34,434 nucleotides of DNA from an uncultured Clostridia bacterium (GCA_947625415.1 CANQOG010000013.1:1-34434); one strand, 5' to 3'; shown: positions 18,510 to 27,514, numbered from the stretch's first letter. Numbers and translations are program-made. Notes: generated from the letters alone by a model not told the origin.

Positions 18510-19850
18510 ATACTCTCCTTTAACAGCTTTTCAAATTCCTTTGGTAAATTATTTTCTTGACTATAATCTTTTAATCTATCATCTGAAACAGTTTCTAATT
18601 TAAAGTTCTTATAATAAAAATTTAATAAATAAGGTAGTTTTGCTTTTTCTTGCAAATAATTTTCTATTAATTTACTTACAGCCCATCTTACTTCACTATA
18701 TGTTCCAACACATTCAAATGGCTTAATTTCGCCAAAACCACAAAGTTCTATGAAAGTTTCTTTTAAATTCTCTTTTTGAAATAAATCACTTCCAAATATT
18801 TCTATCATTTTTTCTTTTTCAATAAATGGACTTAAAATTATATAAACAAAAAGACATTTAGGACATTCTCCACACCAAACCCATGGTTTCTGTTTACTTC
18901 CGACATTACAACTTTTAAAAACTCTATGATATTTAGGAAATTTTGAAAATAAATATCCTATTTGTAATTCTGAAATAGGTCTTAAAAAACTAAAATATTC
19001 AGTAGCTCCAGCCTTTAAATATTTTTTACAATAATATCTAAAATCATTCTCAAATTCAAAACTTTTTGAATATTGGTGATTTATATTTACCCCATCAATA
19101 TTTGTTTCATTTGCACTATTCTCGTTTGAAAGAGCAATATATTTTATATCCATCATAAAACTAATTGTATAACTTAAAAAAGCAACCATTGCTGAAAAAG
19201 GGGTATGACCATTTAAAAATCCTTTATTATTTAGTTCAATTATATTTCTGTCTAAAATTCTATTTACTTCAATTATTTGTGATTTGTCAAACCCACTTTT
19301 TTCTATACATTCATAAGAATTTTCTTTTCCATTTATCAAAAATGGATATATCTTATTATCAGTTTTTTTAATTAATTCTAAAGTAACATTTGAATCTTTT
19401 CCACCGACCTACTGGAACCAAAACACCAAATTGATTAGAAGAAGATATAATATCTTCTTCTAATTCTAAAGCTTCGCCTTCAACTATAAATTTTACAAAA
19501 TCTTCTTCAGATGTTGTAATTTTATTTACATATCTAAATTCTCCAAGCCCATTATAGAAAAGTTTTCTATACCATTTAGCTTGTTCTTCACTTAAATATC
19601 CACATTTAATATGAAACTCTTTTGCACATGTAGCCTTATAATAACTAATTGCCTCAACCATTCCTATATTGAAAACTAAATTTTTTAAAACATTAGACTT
19701 TAAATGTTTCCATTTAAAGTCTTTCTTCAAAATTTCATGTGTAGTAGAAAACTTAGATATATTTTCAATTTCGAAATTATAATGAAAATAAATCTTTTCA
19801 CTATCTTCATTAATCTCGTAATTTTCATAAATAAATTTGGTTTTCTCCAT
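18506..19850 (-). CDS. murL: UDP-MurNAc-L-Ala-L-Glu epimerase MurL, read through one +1 frameshift at CGG
   Basis: Two frames join into a protein of 447 residues. The first 147 residues carry an N-terminal domain ending NQFGVLVPVG. The break is at GGT CGG TGG; skipping the C gives VGGGKDSNVTLELIKK, a PP-loop (SGGxDS-type) ATP site, so the shift restores the catalytic loop itself (Gly149). Later features are a CGECPKC cluster in WCGECPKCLFVYIILSPF, typical of this family. MurL of Xanthomonas uses ATP (to AMP and PPi) to turn the terminal L-Glu of UDP-MurNAc-L-Ala-L-Glu into D-Glu. Overlap with a murD gene supports this. Other PP-loop enzymes (QueC-like) are possible but fit less well. The ATG at 19848-19850 follows AAAAGGAT. 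Confidence 0.82.
19404..19406 (-). other. CGG +1 frameshift site inside the PP-loop of murL
   Basis: GTA GGT CGG TGG AAA leads to a stop 11 codons on. Skipping the C at 19406 gives GTA GGT GGT GGA AAA GAT TCA, the PP-loop GGGKDS. Confidence 0.95.
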
Positions 19851-19868
19851 TATAAATATCCTTTTCTT

Positions 19869-20662
19869 TTATAATTTCAAGCTTCTCATTCCATCTAGTT
19901 TATTTTCTGAAACAGTTTTATAAATAGTTTTCTTTCTGTTAAAACAAGCATAAACAGATGATGTAATTAAAACAGAAATTAAAACACCAATATTTGCAAC
20001 TATTGCAATTAACAAATATGAAAAGATATTAGCTTGATTAAAAATTTCAGCAAACTTCATATCATTATTTATATTCATACAAATAGGAAATAGTGAAACA
20101 CTTAAAATTATAAAAATAATTTCATTTATTTTCTCATTAATATATTTTTTTCCTATATCTATTCCTGTTTTAAATTGCTCTTTCCAACTAACATCAAGAG
20201 TTTTATCTTTTTCACTATCTAGATGATATATTAATCTAGAAACTACTTCCATAAAAATTCCTAAAGTAGAGATAACATATAATCCAAACATTACTCCACT
20301 AGAACTTCTTACGCCATTAAATCTCATTACCTCATCTTGAAAAAGTTTTAAATCTACTTTTTTACAAACAAACCAAACTATAAGTCCAGTAATTCCTGAA
20401 GTAGCTATAACAGAAAGAAGTTCTGAAAAAGTTTTTTTGTGAATTCCATTTTTAATTGCAATATTAGTAGTTGCAATTGCAACTACTAATATAAATGAAT
20501 ATACCCCTATTGACTTTCCGATTAACAATTCCATTGATATATCCCCATATTATAGCCAAAGTTATAATTAACCTAATTAAAGTTTTTAAAACAGAAAATT
20601 TTTGTAACAATATTAAAAGTATTAAAAATACTATTAAGCACAAAATTAAACTTGTCCCGCAA
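19869..20662 (-). CDS. YibE/F family membrane protein, read through two +1 frameshifts at CGG
   Basis: The best reading starts at TTG (20660-20662), 8 nt after GAGG, 20 nt after the previous gene. The second codon is CGG; skipping its C gives MGTSLILCLIVFLILL. A second in-frame CGG after 46 more codons (Gly48) leads into GKSIGVYSFILVVAIATTNIAI. The result is 263 residues with about 7-8 helices. The segment NGIHKKTFSELLSVIATSGI, the helix VMFGLYVISTLGIFMEVVSR and FKTGIDIGKKYINEKINEII match YibE/F-like proteins, whose role is unknown. Relatives have membrane helices where the upstream frame encodes them, which supports the extension. A shorter reading from the ATG at 20532-20534 is possible but loses these helices and leaves a 150-nt gap. 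murL follows after 18 nt. Confidence 0.78.
20518..20520 (-). other. CGG +1 frameshift site, YibE/F site 2
   Basis: GTT AAT CGG AAA GTC: skipping the C at 20520 gives AAT GGA AAG TCA ATA, joining the upstream hydrophobic frame to the main YibE/F frame (Gly48). Confidence 0.8.
20657..20659 (-). other. Possible CGG +1 frameshift site directly after a TTG start codon (YibE/F site 1)
   Basis: TTG CGG GAC: skipping the C at 20659 gives TTG GGG ACA AGT TTA, which opens the hydrophobic frame. No other good start with an SD is visible in that frame. Confidence 0.6.
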
Positions 20663-20681
20663 ATAAAACACCTCTTTAAAA

Positions 20682-21554
20682 TTAGAATATTACAACATCA
20701 AGTTCATTAGTATTTTTTTCTGCATAATCATAGACAATATAAACATAACCATCATCTGTTAAGAAATAATTTTCACTATTTTCTATTTTATACATTTTAT
20801 CTTCTGGATTTCTAACTAAGCCTCCATATTGTTCAGCAATCTCATTATTTTTTTCAGCTTTAGCTTCTATTGAGGAAGTAATTGAAGCTTGAACAGCATC
20901 TTTACTAGTTTCTTTTAACTTTATCAAATCATTCAAATTAATTTCTTTTTTATCTGGAATACTATAATTATAAGTTGTAACAGTTATAGTTTCACTTTTT
21001 GTTCCAATTTTAGCTCTTTCCTTAATAGCAATTGAAACAACAGACTTATTAATAAAAGCTACATAATCAACTTGGTAAGTTGTATATCCATCAGTTGATG
21101 ACATAACTTCTGTTGATTTATTACGGAATTTTTCTATTATTCTAGAATTAATTTCTTTTGCAGCATCATTATTAATATTTAATGCTGGAATTTTAACATC
21201 AACATCATAATAATTTTCATCTTGATTTTCTACTTTATCATATGTATAAACAAGATTCTGACTTGTATTAATTTTATCTACTTTTATGTCAGAGCTATCA
21301 CCAAGAATATCATTTACAAACAAATTATTAAAATTTGCTTTTAAATCTTCATATTCTTCATGAGTTTTTTTAGCTCCAATATGAATTCCAAGCATTAAAG
21401 GGTCTGTGTCATAATATTTATAAAAATATTGAACATATATTGCAATACAAATTGCAACAACACAGATTAAAAACAAAGTTACAAAAAATATAACCTTATT
21501 TCTTCCTGTTAATTTACTTACAAATCTCCTTAAAGCTCTTGTAACACTATTCAT
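20682..21554 (-). CDS. Membrane-anchored DUF4163/DUF3298-type (PdaC-like N-domain) protein
   Basis: 290 residues. A basic N-terminus (residues 1-20) and one membrane helix (about 21-45) are followed by an external domain. The stretch YYDVDVKIPALNINNDAAKEINSRI is the pattern of DUF4163, and the following beta-rich part with YNYSIPDKKEINLNDLIK resembles DUF3298; in Bacillus such domains flank the deacetylase of PdaC and RsiV. No catalytic domain is present here. RsiV binds lysozyme through such a domain, so a role in wall sensing is possible but unproven. The gene lies 31 nt after clpE and 19 nt before the YibE/F gene. Confidence 0.75.
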   Translation of the reverse strand: MNSVTRALRRFVSKLTGRNKVIFFVTLFLICVVAICIAIYVQYFYKYYDTDPLMLGIHIGAKKTHEEYEDLKANFNNLFVNDILGDSSDIKVDKINTSQNLVYTYDKVENQDENYYDVDVKIPALNINNDAAKEINSRIIEKFRNKSTEVMSSTDGYTTYQVDYVAFINKSVVSIAIKERAKIGTKSETITVTTYNYSIPDKKEINLNDLIKLKETSKDAVQASITSSIEAKAEKNNEIAEQYGGLVRNPEDKMYKIENSENYFLTDDGYVYIVYDYAEKNTNELDVVIF

Positions 21555-21585
21555 CTTTTTTTCCTTCCTCTTAAATTTTTACTAT

Positions 21586-23904
21586 TTATATAATATTAAA
21601 AATTAAATTGTTTTTTTCTTCATTTAAAGTTACTTGAACTTTTTGTCCTGCAAGTAATTCAGAACGTAAAATTTTATCTGCTAAACTATCTTCAATATAA
21701 TTTTGTATAGTTCTTCTTAAAGGTCTTGCACCATATTTTAAATCAGTTCCTTTAGAAATCAAAAATTTTTTAGCCTCTTCATCTACTTCAATACTAATAT
21801 CTTTAGATTTTAAAGCATCATTTGTTTGACTTAAAAGCAAATCAATAATCTGCATTAAATCATTCTCAGTTAAACTATCAAATGGAATAATCTCATCAAC
21901 TCTGTTTAAAAATTCTGGTCTAAATAAATTCTTCAAACTATCCATCATCTTAGTTGAATCTAAAATTGGTCCTTTTCCAAAACCTATTGAATTATTGTTT
22001 AAATTTGAACCAGCGTTTGAAGTCATTATTATTATTGTATTTGAAAAATTAACTGTATTTCCTTGAGCATCTGTAAGCTTTCCATCATCTAAAACTTGAA
22101 GTAAGATATTGAAAACATCTGGATGAGCTTTTTCAATTTCATCTAAAAGAATTATTGAATATGGTTTACGTTTAACTCTATCAGTAAGTTGTCCTGCATC
22201 ATCATAACCTACATATCCTGGAGGTGCACCAATTAATTTTGAAGTTGAGTGGCTTTCCATATATTCACTCATATCAATTCTTATAATAGAATCTTCACTT
22301 CCAAAAATTTCTTTTGCTAAACTTTTAGCAAGCTCTGTTTTACCAACACCAGTAGGACCAACAAATATAAATGATGGTGGTCTTTTTGTTGATTGAAGTC
22401 CAACTCTATTTCTTCTAATTGCTCTAGAAACAGCTTCTATTGCTCGATTTTGACCGATTACATGTTTATGTAAATATTTTTCTAAATTAAGTAACTTCTC
22501 TGTTTCAGCTTCTGTTATTTTTGTAACTGGAATTTTTGTCCATTTTTCTATAACTTCAGCAACATCTTGTAAACTTAAAATAGATGGTTTTAAGACTTTC
22601 TCAATTGCATCAATTTTTTCTTGAATTTGACATTCTTTTGTTTTTAAATCTGCAGCTTTTTGATAATCTTCAATAGAATCAGAAGAAACTGCATCTTCTT
22701 TCTCGCTTTCAATATTAGCAAGTTCATTTTTTAGCATTTCAAGCTCATATAACTCTTTATTATTAAGATTTATTTTTGAACAAGCTTCATCAATTATATC
22801 TATAGCTTTGTCTGGCAAAAATCTGTCATGAATATATTTTTCAGACATTTTTACAATTTTCTCGATAATATCATCTGTAATTAAAACCTTATGAAAATCC
22901 TCATAATATTTTTTAATTCCTTTAATAATTTCAACCGTTTGATTAATAGTTGGTTCATCAACTTGAACAGGTTGAAATCTTCTTTCCAAAGCGCTATCTT
23001 TTTCTATGTATTTTCTATATTCTTTTAATGTTGTTGTTCCAATTACTTGAATTGTTCCATCTGAAAGCGCAGGCTTTAAAATGTTTGCAGCATTCATAGA
23101 ATGTTCAGCATCACCAGCACCAATAATATTATGAATTTCATCTATTACTAAAATTATATTTCCATAAGTTCTACATTCTTCAATTAAAGATTTCATTCTA
23201 GCTTCAAATTGACCTCTAAATTGAGTTCCTGCAACTATTGCTGTAATATCAATTAAATAAACTTCTTTATTTAACAATTTAGCTGGAACTTGTTGTCTTG
23301 CGATTTTTAAAGCTAAACCTTGAGCAATTGCCGTTTTACCAACACCTGGTTCACCAACTAAACATGGATTATTTTTTGAACGCCTATTTAAAATTTGAGT
23401 TACTCTTAAAATTTCTTGTTCTCTTCCTATTACCTCGTCAATTTTGCCTTGAGAAGCTAATTCAGTAAGATTTGTTCCAAATGTATCTAAAAATTTCTTC
23501 TTATTATTTTTCTGCTTTTTTTCTACTTTTACTTTTTTATGTGAGCTTCCTGAATCTCCACCTCCTGCAGTGGCTTCATTATTAAACTCACTGTTTCCGC
23601 CCTTAAATAAATTTAAGATTCCAGAAAATGGATTTTTCATCTCTTCTTCAGAACCTGTCATATCCATATCAATATTTTCATTTAACTCATTCATGAAGTT
23701 TCCAAACTGCTCTGAAAGTTCCTGTATATCGTCTTCTGAAATATTAGTATTTTGGGATAACACTTGTAATGGATTTATCCCTCTTTCTTTAGCACAATTA
23801 TAGCAAAGCCCTTGAACTTCGGTCTTGTTATTCTCAATTTTATTAATAAAAACAACTGCAGGATTCTTTTTACATACTGAGCACACCATATTGTTCATTG
23901 CCAT
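21586..23904 (-). CDS. clpE: Clp ATPase, ClpE type
   Basis: 772 residues. An N-terminal zinc finger (C8, C11, C34, C37) replaces the usual ClpC N-domain and marks the ClpE type. After a Gly/Lys-rich linker come two AAA+ modules: the first with GEPGVGKTAIAQG and VIDEIHNIIGAG, a UVR-like coiled middle region (about 385-450), and the second with GPTGVGKTELAKSLA and LLDEIEKAHPDVFN. The IGFGKG loop (NSIGFGKGP) is the ClpP docking site. The enzyme unfolds proteins for the ClpP protease. A strong promoter and SD (AAAGGAGGA) precede the ATG at 23902-23904. I see no CIRCE or clear CtsR repeat. It begins a run of closely spaced genes down to murD. Confidence 0.92.
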   Translation of the reverse strand: MAMNNMVCSVCKKNPAVVFINKIENNKTEVQGLCYNCAKERGINPLQVLSQNTNISEDDIQELSEQFGNFMNELNENIDMDMTGSEEEMKNPFSGILNLFKGGNSEFNNEATAGGGDSGSSHKKVKVEKKQKNNKKKFLDTFGTNLTELASQGKIDEVIGREQEILRVTQILNRRSKNNPCLVGEPGVGKTAIAQGLALKIARQQVPAKLLNKEVYLIDITAIVAGTQFRGQFEARMKSLIEECRTYGNIILVIDEIHNIIGAGDAEHSMNAANILKPALSDGTIQVIGTTTLKEYRKYIEKDSALERRFQPVQVDEPTINQTVEIIKGIKKYYEDFHKVLITDDIIEKIVKMSEKYIHDRFLPDKAIDIIDEACSKINLNNKELYELEMLKNELANIESEKEDAVSSDSIEDYQKAADLKTKECQIQEKIDAIEKVLKPSILSLQDVAEVIEKWTKIPVTKITEAETEKLLNLEKYLHKHVIGQNRAIEAVSRAIRRNRVGLQSTKRPPSFIFVGPTGVGKTELAKSLAKEIFGSEDSIIRIDMSEYMESHSTSKLIGAPPGYVGYDDAGQLTDRVKRKPYSIILLDEIEKAHPDVFNILLQVLDDGKLTDAQGNTVNFSNTIIIMTSNAGSNLNNNSIGFGKGPILDSTKMMDSLKNLFRPEFLNRVDEIIPFDSLTENDLMQIIDLLLSQTNDALKSKDISIEVDEEAKKFLISKGTDLKYGARPLRRTIQNYIEDSLADKILRSELLAGQKVQVTLNEEKNNLIFNII

Positions 23905-23948
23905 TAAAATATCCTCCTTTTTGATTTACAACTAAATCAGTAATTTTA

Positions 23949-23977
23949 ATCATACATTATTTTAGCATATAAGTCAA
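23949..23977 (-). promoter_or_regulatory. Sigma-A promoter of clpE
   Basis: Minus strand: TTGACT (23972-23977), 17-nt spacer, TATGAT (23949-23954). Confidence 0.82.
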
Positions 23978-23994
23978 TAGTGTGCAAATGAAAT

Positions 23995-24604
23995 TTATTC
24001 TAAATTTTCAAGCTCTGAATTAAGGTCAGAGACTGTATAAACATAAATTCCGTCTTCTAATCTCTCTATATCTTGTTCAGGTAAAAACTCTGTATAAATA
24101 TCAGTTACTTCATATAAAATTTTATTATAGTCTTCGTCAAGTCTATAAACAACTACAACTCCGTTTTCATCTTCTATAATAAAATGCTCACCACAAAGTC
24201 CACTTGCTAATCTATATAAAGTAACTTTATCTTCAGAAAAATCTTTTATTGTCCAGTCTGAATATTGCTCTTTAAGCTCATCATAAGTAAGATTTATCAT
24301 TTCTACTGGAAGCTCAGACTCTCTTCTTACAGTATGTTTACAATCCTCAAACTTTTTCTCCAAAATAAGCCTTGTATTAGGACCAATTTTCTCATCAAGT
24401 GATGCTGTTTGCATAACTACAGGTTCTCTAGTTTGCCCCTGTTTGTTGTTTATAATAATTGTATTTTCAGAGCTACTACTTGTCTCACTTAAGCTTGGCC
24501 CATTAGAAGAACTTACCATATATGTCCAAAGTTTTGATAACAAAAATCCTATAATTACTGCAATTAAAAACATAATTATTCCGAATTTTAGTAACATTTT
24601 TCAT
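23995..24604 (-). CDS. Single-pass membrane protein with BofC-like C-domain, probable +1 frameshift at CGG near its start
   Basis: One membrane helix near the N-terminus (about residues 9-30), a Ser/Asn-rich linker, and a domain with ILEKKFEDCKHTVRRESELP and LASGLCGEHFIIEDENGVVVVY, which resembles the C-terminal domain of BofC, a forespore protein that restrains SpoIVB in sigma-K activation. The position next to sigK fits. Two starts are possible. The ATG at 24602-24604 lies 9 nt after GAGGAG but meets an in-frame CGG at codon 8; skipping the C gives MKNVTKIGIIMFLIA and 202 residues. The ATG at 24595-24597 needs no shift but is 16 nt from the SD, which is too far. I favour the first because of spacing and because all other in-frame CGGs here behave this way. 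Confidence 0.72.
24581..24583 (-). other. Possible CGG +1 frameshift site at codon 8 of the BofC-like gene
   Basis: From the SD-matched ATG the reading is ACT AAA ATT CGG AAT; skipping the C at 24583 gives ATT GGA ATA ATT ATG and enters the main frame. An alternative start without a shift exists, so this site is not forced. Confidence 0.5.
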
Positions 24605-24653
24605 AAAAAAAATCTCCTCACAACAAAAATAATCTCTTATTTCTATTATGAGG
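24605..24653 (-). terminator. Intrinsic terminator after sigK that abuts the next start codon
   Basis: A 10-bp stem with G-U pairs, CCTCATAATA / TGTTGTGAGG (24644-24653 with 24616-24625), is followed by AGA and eight T directly before the ATG of the BofC-like gene. The 3' arm carries part of that gene's SD (GAGGAG). Confidence 0.75.
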
Positions 24654-24681
24654 AAAATTTTGAAATTTTATACTTTTATTT

Positions 24682-25302
24682 TTAGTTATCTATCTTTTCA
24701 CTTAATTTTTTTATTGCTTTTGTTTCAATTCTAGAAACATAAGATCTGCTAATATTTAAAAGCTCTGAAATCTCTTTTTGAGTTTTAGGTTTATTACCAT
24801 CTAATCCAAATCTCATAACAATTATATCTTGTTCTCTCTTTTCTAAAACATTTTTCATTTTAGAATATAATTCTTTCACTTTAAACTTTAAATCAACAAC
24901 TTCTTCAATATTTCTTTCGTCATTTTCTAATACCTCTTGAAGAGTAACAATATTGTCATCTTTATCTTTGCCAATCGGCTCATTTAAGTAAACTTCAGCT
25001 TTCTGCTTTTTTGAAGTTCTCATAAACATCAATATTTCATTTTCAATACATCTAGCAGTATAAGTAGCAAGTTTTATATTTTTATCTGGTTTAAAACTAT
25101 TAATACCTTTAATCAAACCAATTGTCCCAATTGAAATTAAATCATCTTGGTCAATTTTAGAATTCTGATATTTTTTACAAACATGTGCTACTAATCTTAA
25201 GTTTCTTTCAATTAAAATTTTTTTTGCTTCTTCGTCTCCCTCTTTGAACTTTTGTATATATTTTGCTTCAGCTTCTTTATCTAAGGGCTCTGGAAAAAAC
25301 AA
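24682..25302 (-). CDS. sigK: Sporulation sigma factor sigma-K
   Basis: 206 residues. Sigma-70 family with region 2 (NLRLVAHVCKKYQ, DQDDLISIGTIGLIKGINSF, LATYTARCIENEILMFMR) and region 4 (TQKEISELLNISRSYVSRIETKAIKKL). These blocks match SigK more closely than SigE. Sigma-K directs late mother-cell genes for cortex and coat. The N-terminus starts at MFFPEPLDKEAEAKY with almost no pro-sequence, so, as in several Clostridia, processing may differ from Bacillus. The gene is continuous: no skin element interrupts it. The start is TTG (25300-25302), preceded by AAGGAGGAGG, which is part of an inverted repeat. A terminator follows, then the BofC-like gene. Confidence 0.92.
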   Translation of the reverse strand: MFFPEPLDKEAEAKYIQKFKEGDEEAKKILIERNLRLVAHVCKKYQNSKIDQDDLISIGTIGLIKGINSFKPDKNIKLATYTARCIENEILMFMRTSKKQKAEVYLNEPIGKDKDDNIVTLQEVLENDERNIEEVVDLKFKVKELYSKMKNVLEKREQDIIVMRFGLDGNKPKTQKEISELLNISRSYVSRIETKAIKKLSEKIDN

Positions 25303-25306
25303 GCTA

Positions 25307-25351
25307 CCTCCTCCTTAACTCAATTATTAGTCTAATATATGAATTAAGGAG
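25307..25351 (-). promoter_or_regulatory. Hairpin covering the sigK ribosome-binding site
   Basis: CTCCTTAA (25344-25351 on the minus strand) pairs perfectly with TTAAGGAG (25311-25318), with two more pairs after a mismatch. The second arm includes much of the AAGGAGGAGG SD of sigK. The stem could hide the SD; regulation is inferred. Confidence 0.45.
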
Positions 25352-25379
25352 CTTGGTAGTTGCCTGTATATTTTAAAAA

Positions 25380-25835
25380 TTATTTATCTAATAATGGGCA
25401 ATATTCTCCATCTGATTTATTATCTTCTATCATTTTTGGAAAATCATCATTACAACATTCTACTTTTTCACCTTTTAAACATTTTTGTTTTTTAGGTTTA
25501 GCAATACAACAAATTTTTACATGTTTTACTCTATTTACCCAAACTTGTAAATCATAATGTCTATTTGGACATAAAGGTCCGAAAACAAATTCACCATTCT
25601 CATCTGTGAAAGTGTGAGAAACTGGTTTTCTTTCTTCTCTTCCCATCATTTTTTCAACTTCAATTAATTTTATAACAGCATCTTCAATTGGATCACCATA
25701 TTCATCTTTTAAAATTCCAAAAACAACATTTCTATTAGATTTTGGAACTTTAACTTCTATATCATATTGTTTTCCATTTTCAATAAAGCCATTCATTTCA
25801 ACTTGCATATTTTTATCAAAATTTTCAAATTCCAT
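25380..25835 (-). CDS. Conserved protein with carboxypeptidase-regulatory-like beta domain and Cys-rich tail
   Basis: 151 residues with no signal peptide or membrane helix. Residues about 30-115 form a beta-sandwich of the carboxypeptidase-regulatory (transthyretin-like) type: VVFGILKDEYGDPIEDAVIKL, then SHTFTDENGEFVFGPLCP and YDLQVWVNR. The C-terminal part has cysteines (CC at about 108-109, then C119, C126, C127 and C146), so metal binding or disulfides are possible. Similar short proteins occur in spore-forming Clostridia, and the position beside sigK makes a spore-coat or spore-related role plausible, but this is inference. AAAGGTG precedes the ATG at 25833-25835. Confidence 0.72.
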   Translation of the reverse strand: MEFENFDKNMQVEMNGFIENGKQYDIEVKVPKSNRNVVFGILKDEYGDPIEDAVIKLIEVEKMMGREERKPVSHTFTDENGEFVFGPLCPNRHYDLQVWVNRVKHVKICCIAKPKKQKCLKGEKVECCNDDFPKMIEDNKSDGEYCPLLDK

Positions 25836-25930
25836 AAAAAAATCACCTTTCTTAAAATATTTTTAGTATATTCAATAACTCGTTTCTCTTATATACTATG
25901 AAATATTTTAAATAAGGTGACATAATTTAA

Positions 25931-27514
25931 TTATTTATTTCCATGCATTGCATTTTGTATATATTCTATTTCCTCATCTTTATCAAGTCTTGCAAATAAA
26001 ATTTCTGGCTTTTCTGCAACTTTTGTTCCAGCCAAAATTACATTTTCTTTATATAAGTCATCCCATGTAACTTCAGAATTTAAACCAAGTTGTTCTAAAA
26101 TCTTCTTAGAAGTTCCAGACATAAAAGGTTTAATCATTATTGCAATTTTTCTTAAAGAATCTACTAAATTATATATTACAGTCTTTAATTTTTCTCTATC
26201 TTCTGGAACCTTTGCTAAAGCCCATGGAGCTGTTTCATCAATATATTTATTTGTTCTAGCAATATAACTCCAAACACTTTGTATTCCATCACTTACATGA
26301 TATTCATCCATAAAACTTTCTGTTTCTTTTAGTTTTTCTTTAAAAAATTCTTGTAAAGAATTATCAAACTCTGTTTCTTCTTTTGACTCTACTGGAATTT
26401 CTCCGTCAAAATATTTATTAACCATTGCGATTGTTCTACTAACTAAATTTCCTAAATCATTGGCTAAATCTGAATTAAATCTTGTTACAAAATCTTCCGG
26501 CAAAAATAATGAATCTTGTGAAAAACTCATAAGTCTTAACAAATAGTACTTTGTAGCATCTAAACCATATCTTGAAATTAAATCTTCTGGATAAATCACA
26601 TTTCCAACAGATTTAGACATCTTACCATCTTTCATAACTATCCAGCTATGAGCATAAAGTTTTTTAGGAAGCTCTAAACCAAGAGCATGTAAAAATATAG
26701 GCCAATAAATTCCATGAAATCTAATTATTTCTTTTCCTACTACATGAAGATCTGCTGGCCAATATTTCTTAAAGTTGCTATCATCATCTGACATATATCC
26801 AAGAGCTGTAATATAGTTTGCTAAAGCATCTAGCCAAACATATAAAACATGTTTTGAATCATTTGGCATTGGAATTCCCCAGTCAAAAGTACATCTGCTA
26901 ATACATAAATCTTCTAAACCAGGTTCAATAAAGTTTTTAAAAATTTCATTTTTCCTAGAAGTTGGAACAATAAATTCAGGATTTTCTCTATAAAATTCTT
27001 TTATCCAATCTTCATATTTGCTCATATTGAAGAAATAAGCATCTTCCTTCATTTTTTTAACTTCTCTACCACAGTCAGGGCATTTTCCATCTACCAATTG
27101 AAACTCTGTAAAATAGTTTTCGCAAGGCATACAATACCAACCAGTATACTCACCTTTATAAATATCACCATTTTCTAAAAACTTTTCAACAATTTTTTGA
27201 ACAGCTTTAACATGACGTGGCTCAGTAGTTCTTATAAAATCATTATAATCTATGCCCATTAACTTCCAAAGCTCTATAGCTTTTTTAGCCATCTCATCAA
27301 CATGCTCTTTTGGAGTTAAACCTCTTTTTTCAGCAACTGTTTGGATTTTTTGACCATGCTCATCTAATCCAGTTAACATATATGTATCATAGCCTCTTAA
27401 AGTTTTATATCTTTTAATACAGTCTGTTAAAACTTCACAATAAGCAGTACCAATATGAAATTTTCCACTAGGATAATATATTGGTGTTGTAATATAAAAT
27501 TTCTTATTCTCCAT
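25931..27514 (-). CDS. metG: Methionyl-tRNA synthetase (short form)
   Basis: 527 residues. Class I synthetase that charges tRNA-Met. The HIGH motif appears as FHIGTAYCE near residue 20, the zinc knuckle as CMPC and CPDC (about residues 133-150), WLDALANYITALGY in the methionine site, and KMSKS in DGKMSKSVGNVI near residue 300. It ends soon after the anticodon-binding helices and lacks the C-terminal dimerisation domain of the 650-residue form. I chose the ATG at 27512-27514 since TTGGAGGA lies 9 nt upstream; an ATG 12 codons earlier would place that SD inside the gene. A TTGACA promoter lies at 27587-27615. Confidence 0.96.
   Translation of the reverse strand: MENKKFYITTPIYYPSGKFHIGTAYCEVLTDCIKRYKTLRGYDTYMLTGLDEHGQKIQTVAEKRGLTPKEHVDEMAKKAIELWKLMGIDYNDFIRTTEPRHVKAVQKIVEKFLENGDIYKGEYTGWYCMPCENYFTEFQLVDGKCPDCGREVKKMKEDAYFFNMSKYEDWIKEFYRENPEFIVPTSRKNEIFKNFIEPGLEDLCISRCTFDWGIPMPNDSKHVLYVWLDALANYITALGYMSDDDSNFKKYWPADLHVVGKEIIRFHGIYWPIFLHALGLELPKKLYAHSWIVMKDGKMSKSVGNVIYPEDLISRYGLDATKYYLLRLMSFSQDSLFLPEDFVTRFNSDLANDLGNLVSRTIAMVNKYFDGEIPVESKEETEFDNSLQEFFKEKLKETESFMDEYHVSDGIQSVWSYIARTNKYIDETAPWALAKVPEDREKLKTVIYNLVDSLRKIAIMIKPFMSGTSKKILEQLGLNSEVTWDDLYKENVILAGTKVAEKPEILFARLDKDEEIEYIQNAMHGNK

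Noticed and set aside
23905-23994. CIRCE or CtsR operator before clpE
   Set aside because: I see no GTCAAA tandem heptads or the CIRCE inverted repeat, only a promoter and SD.
24682-25302. skin-type element in sigK
   Set aside because: The gene is continuous from N-terminus through region 4.
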